From: Amoebophrya sp. A120
Taxonomy: Eukaryota; Sar; Dinophyceae; Syndiniales; Amoebophryaceae
DNA length: 35,353 bases
Direction: 5' to 3'
NCBI GenBank assembly: GCA_905178155.1
Contig: CAJINV010000004.1
Location: forward strand, 5,231,381 to 5,266,733
Under the pieces are notes generated by a model. The model was given only the letters and a program-made list of their open reading frames with translations, did not search any database and was not told the DNA's origin. Of the stretch, positions 1 to 9,154 are shown piece after piece (the first letter of the stretch is position 1; each line of letters begins with the position of its first letter). The translations under genes and the position numbers were made by a program.

Positions 1-120
1 AAATAAACTTCAACCCAGAACGGGAAGAGGCTCGCCCTCACAGTCATCAGGTCCCGGCTACCGGAAAAGGGCGAGGCTCGGACAGACATAAAATATCGCC
101 CGTCCAGCCTCAGCCTAGGC

Positions 121-1995
121 TCACAGGCTCGCTAGCCTGCTACTGCCCGGGCATGCATTTATTTTGTCCACCGCTCTCTTGTTTCTGAACATCTTGCGGT
201 TATTTCCCTTCTCCGTCTTTAATACTTCTTGTTCTTTGTCGTGGAGGACGTCGACATTGCTCGACCTAACATCATTTTTCTTCCCGTTGCTCGCGTCGTC
301 GTCGTTGTCCAGAGCAGGCTCTCTATTCCGTGTCGTTGCAGTCTCTAGTACTTGTTCCCGCGCACGCTTATTCGACGACGAAGAAGAAGAAGGGTGCGGT
401 TGTGAAATAGACGATTTCATTTGGCCATGAAGTTCTCTATGATCTCGCCCATCTTTGCCGTCGGCCAATTCCTTCTCCTTGTTGGGGCCGCGGTGGGCAG
501 TTTCGTCCTCTATGGTGCCGCGGGGACCAAGCGGACCCGCAGCAGGACCACGAACACTCGTCCTTTTCGAAGATTTTTTCATCTTCCGCAATATAATTGT
601 CTGCCCGTCCTTTACGAACCCGGGTTGCAACAGCCTCAAATTCCACAAAAACGACGGCTCCGTCCAGGACAAGCGGATGGTTTGTGGACCGTCGGGTTGT
701 AGTTCATGTTGTTCCGGTTCTTGTTCTTCCGCTTCTTCGTGTAGAAGTTCCTCTTCATCAGCTTGGCCTTGGTCAGCTGGTCCACGACCGCCCTGCTCCT
801 CGTCCTCCTCCTCGTCCTGCCCTCCTGCTGCCATGAGTGCTTGCACCATCCGGACCTGCTCCTCAAACACCCGTGCCCGGTGCTCTTGCGCGTTCACCCC
901 GGGTCTTGGGGGGGCTAAATTGGCACGCCCTGCGCCCAACCCAAGTTGCTGTAGGACGAACTCACCGTCGTGGTCTTCGTGCAAAACCCGGAGTCGCGGA
1001 CCACCACCTCCCGGTGGACGAAAAAGAGCACCACCTTCTAGTGCTTCCTCTTCACTATCATCTTCCTCTTCATCCGTCATGTAATCACCCGCTAGCTCGT
1101 AAAAATCACCAAGTAAATTATCGTCCTCGAAATCTACATCTTCTGAGTCGTCACCGTCAACGCTGTCATAGTTCTCTACATTTGCAGGTTCTCGTTGTTG
1201 TGCCAAATCTTGTTCTGGTGGGGGCACAACTTCAACTACGCGAGCCTCGTCCGCGGCCCTGGCAGCTGCATTTACTTCCCGTGCAGCTCTATCTTCCACA
1301 CCACCACGTGAACCACGAGGTGGTGCTGCCGGCGCCGCGTGCGCAACGAGCGGAACAGCTTCAGCTTGTTGGCCGAAATTGCAATTATCTTCGTTCTCGT
1401 TCAAATCTTCTACGTTCTCAGTCTCTCCCGCTGTCCGCGCTCCGGGCAGCCGCCCGGGGAGGTCTTCTATGTCCTCTGATGCTACACCAACGCCCGGTCC
1501 TCGCTCCACCTGGGCCTGATCCTCTGATTCTATATCCTCTGATGCTACACCAACGCCCGGTCCTCGCTCTTGGGCCTCTTGAAGATCGAGCGTGGTTGTG
1601 ATATTGTCCTGCGCTTGATGGCCTACATCTTCCGGGACAACTTCAGCAGGTTCAGCATCCTCCTCCAGCACAGCTCTGGTAGTTTCCTGGCCGTGCGGCA
1701 ATGGGCTCCTGCTGGTTTGTTCCCGACGTGGTCCTCTCCGTTGCGCTACCACTTCCACGTGCCGTTGCGTCGCTCTCAGTGGGAGTAGTTGGTGACCACC
1801 TCGTTGTTGTGAATTTCTCCTGCGTGGGTCCTGGGACGCCCGACGGCGCTCCGTCGCGTGAAGGACGGCGCGATTGTTATTCATGATCCGGGGCGGAGTG
1901 CCGCGACGACCATTCCTCGACCCAGTCGGCCGGGATGAGGAAGACGCGGAAGAAGACGCAGCCTCGCCGTGGTGCGCTCCTGAGCCCGCCGACAT
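121..1995 (-). CDS. Acidic, disordered protein of unknown function (gene E)
   Basis: An open frame of 654 codons ends in TGA at 121-123. Its first ATG is at 1995, giving 624 residues; the frame stays open a further 30 codons upstream without a Met, so an upstream exon is possible. I do not recognise the family. The N-terminal half is rich in Arg, Ser, Gln and Ala. Around residues 275-320 there is a strongly acidic stretch with runs such as TDEEEDDSEEE, and a second Glu-rich stretch follows. A basic patch (RKMKKSSKR) and a poly-Ser run near NKRAREQ resemble nuclear-localisation segments. A 14-residue unit, ERGPGVGVASEDIE, occurs twice 21 codons apart. No membrane segment or signal peptide is visible, so a nuclear or chromatin-associated role is possible but only inferred. 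Long open frames also exist on the opposite strand; I prefer this one because it is longest and its acidic/basic blocks are coherent. It has no introns, unlike its neighbours. Confidence 0.6.
   Translation of the reverse strand: MSAGSGAHHGEAASSSASSSSRPTGSRNGRRGTPPRIMNNNRAVLHATERRRASQDPRRRNSQQRGGHQLLPLRATQRHVEVVAQRRGPRREQTSRSPLPHGQETTRAVLEEDAEPAEVVPEDVGHQAQDNITTTLDLQEAQERGPGVGVASEDIESEDQAQVERGPGVGVASEDIEDLPGRLPGARTAGETENVEDLNENEDNCNFGQQAEAVPLVAHAAPAAPPRGSRGGVEDRAAREVNAAARAADEARVVEVVPPPEQDLAQQREPANVENYDSVDGDDSEDVDFEDDNLLGDFYELAGDYMTDEEEDDSEEEALEGGALFRPPGGGGPRLRVLHEDHDGEFVLQQLGLGAGRANLAPPRPGVNAQEHRARVFEEQVRMVQALMAAGGQDEEEDEEQGGRGPADQGQADEEELLHEEAEEQEPEQHELQPDGPQTIRLSWTEPSFLWNLRLLQPGFVKDGQTIILRKMKKSSKRTSVRGPAAGPLGPRGTIEDETAHRGPNKEKELADGKDGRDHRELHGQMKSSISQPHPSSSSSSNKRAREQVLETATTRNREPALDNDDDASNGKKNDVRSSNVDVLHDKEQEVLKTEKGNNRKMFRNKRAVDKINACPGSSRLASL
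1472..1569 (-). repeat. In-frame 35-bp direct repeat inside gene E
   Basis: Copies at 1472-1506 and 1535-1569 are identical over 35 bp and start 63 bp apart, which is exactly 21 codons. Each encodes the core of the peptide ERGPGVGVASEDIE. This is a recent internal duplication that keeps the frame, which mildly supports the minus-strand reading as coding. Confidence 0.85.
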
Positions 1996-3047
1996 GATGT
2001 GCTGTGATGTCTGGGCGCTTTTCACTGTAGACTGCAGGCCAGATGAAGGAGATCTGCCATCTGCCACCTGACTTTGGGGGTTCAAACGAACTTAGTACTT
2101 ACGTGAGGGTGTAATGGCGGGGGGTTTATTCGCACAAAATCAAAATTTTCCGTCTTTTGATATATAGCCAGGGGGACAAAGGGGGTACCTAGCCCGGAAC
2201 GCGTTAAAGTCGAAGTCGTTATGGATCACACGAGATGAGAATTGAGAAACAACTGAAAGTAATAAATTTAGCAGCGCGACGTGTAGCTAGTTTGTACTTA
2301 TGGGAAATAGCGCCGGTGCGTAAGTGATAGAGCTTTGGAGCCTGGTGCGAGGGCGTTGCGTCGAGGAATATCTTGTGACCTATCAAGGACATCCTGTCCT
2401 CTCAACGATGGCATGCCAAGCTTTGTTTGTGCCCGTCGGTTTTATCCGTTTTTAGTAGAAAAAAAGTCCGAAGATCTCCAGCACGGGTGAATGATATCAA
2501 ACGCCTGCGGTTGATCGCGTTTCTCGGGCTGTAGCACACCGCTGCACTTATTCATACAAACGAACACACCACTCCAAGGCGAATTCCTTTTTTCAGTAGT
2601 TTCTGCAGCACCCTTTTATCTCCAGGGATTTTGCAGTACATCAAGTTTCACTCTGTAAATTCGAAAAAAAGCACTGCTTTTATGCACAGCTTTTTCGTCT
2701 TTCGGGGCCTGTATTCTCGAAATGCAGTTTAATTGCGCTCGTAGCGTCGCTCTGTTGAGGACGCGACCTCGCCTGATAAGTACTGAAGTGCCTTTCGTTT
2801 TCATGGCCATTCACACAACCAACGCGCCCTCATAGTGAGGCAGAGATTTGTCTTCTTTTCCAAATACAAAGTGCTAGCCGCTTAGTTCTGCTAACAGGAC
2901 GAATCAAAATTTTTATCCGATTCACCAGTGATGGAAATGTCTGAATTAATTAATATTCTCGATGTTGATGTCACATGGAGCCGACTGGTTTCGAAGTCCT
3001 CCACGACCTCGACCGTGCGAAAATTGTAAAAATCAACTTCACTACTT
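1996..3047. other. Intergenic region between genes D and E
   Basis: About 1 kb without a supportable gene. Short frames on both strands have no family features. On the minus strand a TATATATC-like stretch lies near 2157-2166, about 160 bp upstream of the gene E start codon. It could be a promoter element, but nothing else supports that. I see no RNA gene or repeat element here. Confidence 0.5.
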
Positions 3048-5017
3048 TCACTCGTCCAGACCCTTTTTCAGAATCCCCATCCCCGTCACCTGGTCGCCCT
3101 TTTTCATACCGGCTATCTGCCCCCGCGCCCCCTGTTCCGAGAGCGGGCGGAAGGGTTCGATTTTCGCCGAGCTGGCCCGGTCGATACCCTTGTTGCGGTC
3201 CCCGCCCTCCCGGCTCACGATCGGCCGCGTGCCCTTTGTGGGGGAATTCTGCCATCTCGTGGTCGTCGTGTCGGGCTCGTAGTCGACTCGCACCTGGCTC
3301 AGTTTACTGCCTCCTCCACCAAAGCCGCTGGTCCGACTCGCGCCGAAACTATTCGCGCCAAAACTGCTGTCCCCGTAGTCTGGCGGAATCGCGGCAGCAG
3401 CGTAAGCGTTCGCCCGGTCCCGGGAGAAGGAGTTTTTGCGATGTCTTCGCGGGCTGCGCCGGGGGGAGGAGGACTGCTTGGGAGAGGCCGCACCGATAGG
3501 ATCTGTGGTAGTGGTTAGAAGATGGCAGTGGCACTTGTTGTCTTCATTCATTTGGACACACTAATTTCTTCGGTCGACGTCGTGACAACAAGTAGTTCGC
3601 TACAGGAAAAACATTTGCAGTCTGATGTTTCTAGAGCAAGAGCAGATGAACGATCAGCTACTGATTCGGAACAATGTTGACCATCATTCTCGCAACAAGA
3701 ACCATGATGAAAAAGATGAAAAACATAAACATACAGAACGAGAGCAACTTTATAGTAATAAGTACATGTCCCCAAGCTAATGAGTTTTCCTCGGATCGCC
3801 GCTGCTTGCCGTGCCCTCGGAGACTCCGCAACGAACTTCTGCACGCGCGACGCCATTTTGAAGTTGGATTCAATGTAAATCAGTACGTTCAAAGCGATAT
3901 GAATTGCAAAAATGTCTGGGTCTGGAAGATTTCTAGATTTGTCATGCATATTTTCCATGACCGATGACGTCTGTGATGCAAGCCGTAGCATCACAGGCTT
4001 TTAGAGACCCTCCTGATGCCTATTTCGCATGAGAAATGCCCTCTCTGCGTAACACAAATTGGACTCCTGTTGCTGGTCATGCAATACAGATTTTTTCGGA
4101 ATTCAAAAACAGCATTACAAGTTGCAAACTTCCAGACCCAGACATTTTTGCATTTGATAAGCGAGGAGAATGACGAGGAACACCCAGCCAAAGGTATCCT
4201 GAGTAAAAACGTACCCACACCAGAGTTGTAATGCAGATTTGCAAAGAGAGGAAGACTTGTAATGCGCATCTCCATGAGAGCCATTTCCAATCGTGTTTTG
4301 GAATTTGTGATGCTGTGAACAGGATGAGCAGATGAATCTGTGACGCGGCTGCACTTGCTAACCTGCACTACACTGCATAGTGCAACTTGTCATGCATGAC
4401 TCACAAAGCTCCTAGGTTTGTGTTGCAAAATCCCCATCCTGACTCTGGTGTGGGTACGTTTTTACTCAGGATAAAAGGTGATAAAACCCTTTGGAATCAC
4501 GGCTTTTTCGCCCTGTCGCGTGTGGTCCCCGTCGATTTCCGCTTGGTCAAACTGGTGCCAGATCACGAACACGAGAAACAGAATACCCCAGGACACGGTG
4601 ACGTAGCGAAGCCGTTTCACGGTGAAGACGCAGGTGTTGCGCTGCAGGCAACCGCCAAATCGCTCCTGATATTTATTTTTCGCGGTGTAGTAGTTGCACG
4701 GATAATGCGCACGATACGGATACGACCACGCCACGAAATAAAAAATGGGCACGAAGGCAGCTGCAAAGGAGACCTTTCTAGAAGAGAATCTGCCTCACCC
4801 TTTGCCAGAAGATATTAAACCGACCAAAACTCAGCAAAATAGTAAAATCTACCACGTTCTTCCAGCCGATAAAATTCAGCACGAAGATTCCGACCATCGA
4901 ACCGGTTACTATCGCCAACGGCACCAGCTCCACAATAATGCAGACAATGAAGGCGATCAGTGCCGCGAGGCCAATAGCGAGTTGGCACCACTGGGATCGT
5001 TCCTTTTTGGTCGACAT
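3048..5017 (-). CDS. Multi-pass membrane protein with a long basic/Ser-rich tail (gene D)
   Basis: Exons 4799-5017, 4474-4773, 4160-4189, 3766-3892 and 3048-3502 sum to 1,131 nt (376 aa plus TGA) with no internal stop. The ATG at 5017 opens MSTKKERSQW and is followed by hydrophobic segments at about residues 12-32, 35-55, 74-92, 122-139 and 174-190, so four or five membrane passes. The loop between the third and fourth holds three Cys (YPCNYY, FGGCLQRNTC). The tail (residues ~200-376) is polar, with basic Ser-Pro motifs (SPRRSPRRHRK) and a Gly-rich patch. I do not recognise the family. Introns: 4774-4798 (25 nt, GT-AG), 3503-3765 (GT-AG, donor GTACTT), and two TIR elements at 4195-4473 and 3898-4159 that split the last membrane segment. 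The gene starts only 119 nt past the stop of gene C, on the same strand. I looked for a splice joining the two genes and found none in frame. Confidence 0.75.
3898..4159 (-). mobile_element. Introner element, family 1, in gene D
   Basis: 262 bp with ends TATGAATTGCAAAAATGTC and the inverted counterpart closing in TTTGATA, both leading into the GTCTGGGTCTGGAAG block that defines family 1. TSD AGCGA lies at 3893-3897 and 4160-4164. Removing the element plus one TSD joins codons for LLA to LNVLIYIES within a membrane segment. There is no GT or AG at the borders. Confidence 0.9.
4195..4473 (-). mobile_element. Introner element with perfect 32-bp TIRs, in gene D
   Basis: 279 bp. The TIRs at 4195-4226 and 4442-4473 are perfect 32-bp inverted copies beginning TATCCTGAGTAAAAACGTAC. 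TSD AAAGG lies at 4190-4194 and 4474-4478. Perfect termini and TSD suggest a recent insertion. Removal joins GFITF to GWVFLVILLA in frame. The termini differ from the other families, but the TAT...ATA ends and TSD length are the same. Confidence 0.92.
4774..4798 (-). other. Candidate 25-nt GT-AG intron in gene D
   Basis: Without removal, gene D hits TAG at 4778-4780. Removing 25 nt (GTGAGG...AGAAAG, followed by G) joins codons FWQR to VSFAAAF, and both sides are membrane-type sequence. A direct repeat AAAGG brackets a 21-nt core here, so a tiny insertion is an alternative origin. Confidence 0.6.
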
Positions 5018-5136
5018 CCTGTTTTTTTTTTCATGCAGCAGAATTCTGTGTTCAGTTTTCTCGTATGTAATAATGCAGACACGACGGCGCTACCTCTGGG
5101 GGCGGCGGGGGGGGGGTTATTATTCCATCAAAGTTG

Positions 5137-8072
5137 TCACGAAGATGCACATCTTGAAAAAAACTTATTGTACTGTTGTATTTTCTGCTTCATGTCGTCT
5201 TGGCTTTGGACTGCTTGAAAAAAACCCATGAATTCGTCGAGTTCAATGCGGTTGTTGTGGTTATCGTCGATCTGGAAAAACAGCTTCTCTGTATGCATTG
5301 CAAAAGTAATATCTTCGCAAAACCGCTAGCACTACCAATCGCAATGAAATTTGTCATGCTGCTTCAGGTAAGGAAGGAGATTTGTCATGCGTGATTGCAT
5401 TTAATACGAGTATGCTTAACTTTTGCACGGGATACTCTGCGACGTTCTCCGACATCCGCAGGTTGATGAAACGAATCTGAAAGTAATTTCAGATCATTGG
5501 CAATAAAATTTCTCATGCGGGATAACAATACGCAGGCAAAGCGTGTCATGCGAATATCGCAATACAACGAAGCAATAAAACTATACGATGTTCATCAGGT
5601 CATCCATGGTCAAAAACCCCCTCGCTGCGACGTCGAATTCTTCAAACAACGTTCGCAGATACGCGTCCTGCAAACACGCCCGCTTTTTCAGCCTCTCCCG
5701 GTGGGAGGCTTTTTTGAAAAACTCCTTCCATTCGTTTTCTTCGATCGTTCCCGACCGGTCCTTGTCGATCTGCTGGAAGAGATACGTCACGTCTTTCGTT
5801 GTCATATAGACCTCGAAGAACTCGAAAATCTCCACCACCGTTGGCTCCGACAAACAAGCCGGCCGCTCCGGGTCCGCCGTGCCCTTGTCGCCCGGACCTT
5901 TATTTCGGAGTGGAGAATTGTTGTAGGATTTGGATTTCTTTCTTTTCATGATGCTCGTATTAACTGTGCTAGTGCGACGTGGTGCACGACCCACCAGTGA
6001 ACGACATTTGTTGAAGATAGAACAAAAGAAGCAGGAGTTTCTTCATTGTTGAGAACGAAACTGTATGCGAGAAAGAAGAAGAACTCGTATCAAATTCAAA
6101 AAAATACGATGCAGTTTTTTGCTTGCGAACTCGCGAAAGACCCTCGTCATGATCTCTTCGCTCGGTGGGGCTTCCTTGTCCTGGTCTTGGAACATTTGCT
6201 TCAGCGCGTCTCTTTCGAGCAAACTTGGCACCATGGACACGAAGGCGTCGATGGAAACTAAAATGTTCTCCCTTTCCTCCTCTTCTTTCCTCGATTTTCG
6301 CTTCATGACGATTCGACTGTCATCGAGGATCTTGACCCCGCTGGTGGTTTCTATCAAATGCAAATATGTCTGGGTCTGGAAGAATGTGAGATCTGTCATG
6401 CAGGTTTTCCATGACCCATGAGGTCTGGCGTGCCATGACAGATTCTGTGAGATCTTTCTCATGCCTGGCCCGCATGAGAAACTTCCTCGCAAAGAAATTG
6501 GTCAAAAGTGGACAGATTTCTGTGGCAACCATGCAACACAGATTTTTTTACAATCCAGACTTAACATGACAAGTTGCAACCTTCCAGATCCAGACATATT
6601 TGCACTGCATAGTTTCCATGTGGATCTTATTCGTGTCCAGGACGCGCATCAAGTCGACGTCGCGCAGAGCGTATCAAGTGCAGAAGTGTGTGGGTCTGGA
6701 AGAGTGTAGACTTGTCATGCAGATTTTCCATGACCCATGAGGTCTGGAATGCCGGACTTAGCATGACAGACTCTGCGAGGTCTCTGCGTCTGCCACGCCT
6801 ATTCTGCATCGGAAACTCCGTTCCAACTTGGTCAAAAGTGGACAGCTGTTGGCACTCATGCAACACAGATTTTTGCATGCTTCAGATTTACCATGACAAG
6901 TTGTAATCTTCCAGACCCGGACATTTTTGCAATTCGTAGAGCGCGCAGGCGGAGGCCGTGCCGTGCGACCGTCTCGAACAGGGTGAAGGCTGATAGTGTT
7001 TTTTTATCAAGGTCGTGTGCAACTGCTGCAAGCTTTGTGAAGATGATGCATCAAGAAAGAGTATGGATATGGAATGGGAATGCAAAAAGCAAATGGAGGA
7101 AGCAGCTTTGTGAAGTAGATGCATAAACCACAATTATGAAAATCCAAAATTGTACTCATTCGTTGCATGTCCATATGCTCGCCTTCTTCCCACTGGACGT
7201 CTCGGTCGAACCATTGTATCAAAGCGCGCGCACTCTTCCGCACCGCGGCAGGATCGGGGCGGCCCCAACTCCCGTCCGACCCTTTTGGGTGCAGCACGGC
7301 CCGCCGATTTAAGTCCATTTTTCCGATCTCCCGCTTGGTAAAACCTTGATGTTCACATGCGTATATAGCATTACAGATTCATAGCTGAAGGAGAGTGATG
7401 ACAAATAATAGTTGATTTCCCATGCAGCCGCAGCGCGTCAGCCCGACAGGAAAACTCTTACAGGCTGTTTTTCGTTTAATCCAGCAAATAAATTGTACCA
7501 AGATCCAGCAAGTCGTCGATGATTTCTTGGTCCTCTATGAGAGATATGACAGTGCACAACTCCCCCTACCCCTCATTTGCCATGCAAAGTACCCAATCCA
7601 CCCCTTGCCCCTTGGCACTGTTTGCATGACAAGTTCTGGTAGCCCAAATAGGACTGCACTCAAGTCCAAATCTGTCATGCTGATGCTTGTACTGCCGTTC
7701 ATGCTATACCTGCAAAAAAGGGAGAGGGCGAGTTGTGCACTGTCATAAGAGCCATCTGCGCGTCGACCGTCTTGTCCTCTTTTGACTTGGTGCTTCCCGT
7801 ATGCACTGCAAAAGTATCGCACTCGTACTAATCTTTGCAGTCGTCATGCATTACAAATCTAGTTGGTTAGCTAAATCCGCATTGCAAATTTCATTTGTAA
7901 TCCTGAGCCAATTTGTATTGCGATTTATACTAGTACGATACTTTTGCGGTGCATATCCCGTGCTCTTGACCGAATTCCTTTTGCTCGCATTGTAGGGTTC
8001 GTCGTGTCTGGGGGGGCGACTGGGCGCGGACTTCGTGGAAGCCCGGCTGTGGTCTCCCGTTAGGGCCGGCAT
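5137..8072 (-). CDS. EF-hand calcium-binding protein, ten exons (gene C)
   Basis: Exons 7956-8072, 7748-7794, 7499-7539, 7156-7344, 6939-6989, 6612-6666, 6108-6346, 5587-5963, 5435-5476 and 5137-5286 total 1,308 nt (435 aa plus TGA) in one frame. The N-terminal half is charged and without recognisable domains. The C-terminal half carries EF-hands. Loop 1, residues 313-324 (DKDRSGTIEENE), has all ligand positions, Gly at 6 and Glu at 12. Loop 2, starting at D357 (DVAARGFLTMDD), is degenerate and probably structural. Loop 3, residues 393-404 (DDNHNNRIELDE), keeps the ligands but has Asn at position 6. A helix-rich stretch before them (SIDAFVSMVPSLLERDALKQ) may be a further EF-like pair. No catalytic domain is visible, so this is likely a soluble calcium sensor or scaffold. 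Four introns are GT-AG (5477-5586, 5964-6107, 6990-7155, 7345-7498) and five are TIR elements. The start codon MPALTGDHSR at 8072 is the first ATG in frame. Confidence 0.82.
5292..5434 (-). mobile_element. Introner element, family 2, in gene C
   Basis: 143 bp, the shortest in the window. Ends are TATGCATTGCAAAAGTA and the inverted CTTTTGCACGGGATA. TSD CTCTG lies at 5287-5291 and 5435-5439. Removal joins SENVAE to KLFFQIDD and so completes the third EF-hand. Family 2 is defined by the TGCAAAAGTA terminal block shared with 7800-7955 and 25147-25295. Confidence 0.88.
6352..6611 (-). mobile_element. Introner element, family 1, in gene C
   Basis: 260 bp with ends TATCAAATGCAAATATGTC and the inverted CATATTTGCACTGCATA. 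TSD GTTTC lies at 6347-6351 and 6612-6616. The GTCTGGGTCTGGA block sits at both ends, with subterminal TGTCATGC and GCATGACA-type motifs. Removal joins KIHMET to TSGVKILDD in frame. It lies only 60 bp from the next element. Confidence 0.9.
6672..6938 (-). mobile_element. Introner element, family 1, in gene C
   Basis: 267 bp with ends TATCAAGTGCAGAAGTGTG and the inverted CATTTTTGCAATTCGTA. TSD GAGCG lies at 6667-6671 and 6939-6943. Removal joins RLRA to LRDVDLMRV. It is a close relative of 6352-6611, including the internal CATGACCCATGAGGTCTGG segment. Confidence 0.9.
7545..7747 (-). mobile_element. Introner element, single family, in gene C
   Basis: 203 bp with TIRs TATGACAGTGCACAACTC and its inverted copy. 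TSDs are AGAGA (7540-7544) and AGAGC (7748-7752), one mismatch. Removal joins VDAQMA to LIEDQEIID in frame. Confidence 0.85.
7800..7955 (-). mobile_element. Introner element, family 2, in gene C
   Basis: 156 bp with ends TATGCACTGCAAAAGTATCG and the inverted copy ending GGTGCATA. TSD TCCCG lies at 7795-7799 and 7956-7960. Removal joins NSVKSTG to STKSKEDK in frame. Confidence 0.9.
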
Positions 8073-9154
8073 CGTGGTCAATTTTGAACTTTTATAACTT
8101 GTTCTTGTCCGCGGGCAGCACGCGAAATAAACGAAGATGCGAAGGAACGAGCACGGTAATTGCCGCAATCTCAATCTGGTTCGGGAGATGGATTCGGCCA
8201 CAAACTATCCGCCGCAAGTTCGAGTAGTTCTTGGATTTCTTAGTGAACCATACGGGGCAAGAGCAACAAGAGCTAGAGCATCCGCTTCTGCATTATACAA
8301 AAAACCAGTTCTACATAAAATCTTCTGTGGGAGGAGCTACATATAAACTAACATTGCTCTTTGATTTTGTGTGTGTGAAGAAGGCCAAAGCCCTAGGGTG
8401 GGACGCCAAAGACGATAGTAAGCCGACGACAGTGTGCAAGACGCCGAGCAAGAACCTCGAATCTCTCAACTAAACGAATAGATGGTAATTATTTTGACGA
8501 TGCAGCTCGAGGACACGAGAACGAAACGCAAAGAACCGGTTGTGCCTCCTCGTCTCTCACTGTCAGACATCATAAACTCTCATATTGCGATAATTTCGAA
8601 CCGTGGATGACGATGAGGCAACATCAACGCCTCCAAGTATTCGTTGTACTATTTGCCGCGACGATACTGTATGAACAACATGGTTAGGATTTATCGGTAT
8701 GGCCGCGCCCTCCCTTTGAGCGCCCCTTAGCCTTCGGAAGGGCCGAAAGAGGCGTTGGAGTAGTAGTAAATGGTAATCCTAAAAACAATTTGCGCACGCA
8801 ATGTCGTTAGATGCATAAATCGACGAATTCTGAAAAGGTACGAATTTCATTTCATCCCGCTGTTTCCAGTGGTACAAGTTCTTGTATCGCGGCTCCTACT
8901 TCTAGTTCTAAAAACGTAGAGTTGATGTACCCCAGCAGATTTATTGGCTCGTCCAGCACAAGATTTGCATTTCATCTTGCCGATTCGGTGATGTTGAAAT
9001 CCTTTCGTTTAATATAGTCAGTGTACTGCTATCCTTTTTCTGCGGTTGCTTGTGTGAAACCAAAACCGCTGGCCGTAGATGTGTCAAGTATTTGCAGCTG
9101 ATTCCACCACAATACTGCTCATCTTCAACATCGCACAAGAACTAGTATAATTTT
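8073..9154. other. Intergenic region between eIF3h and gene C
   Basis: About 1.1 kb without a supportable gene. One structure stands out: TTAGGATT at about 8684 faces AATCCTAA at about 8776, with a GC-rich, partly self-complementary stretch between them. It could be a small foldback element or an RNA hairpin. Otherwise I see nothing. Confidence 0.45.

Noticed and set aside
455-1601. Plus-strand open frames of 209 and 254 codons
   Set aside because: They lie opposite the longer gene E frame, are rich in Ser/Cys and His/Leu as expected for the complement of acidic and GC-rich coding sequence, and show no domain.
3048-8072. Genes C and D as one gene (EF-hand plus membrane protein)
   Set aside because: Candidate splice pairs between 5230 and 5015 do not join the frames; C ends in its own TGA and D has its own ATG.
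8231-9138. Short frames in the 8.1-9.15 kb gap
   Set aside because: 60-80 codons, no features, typical chance frames.
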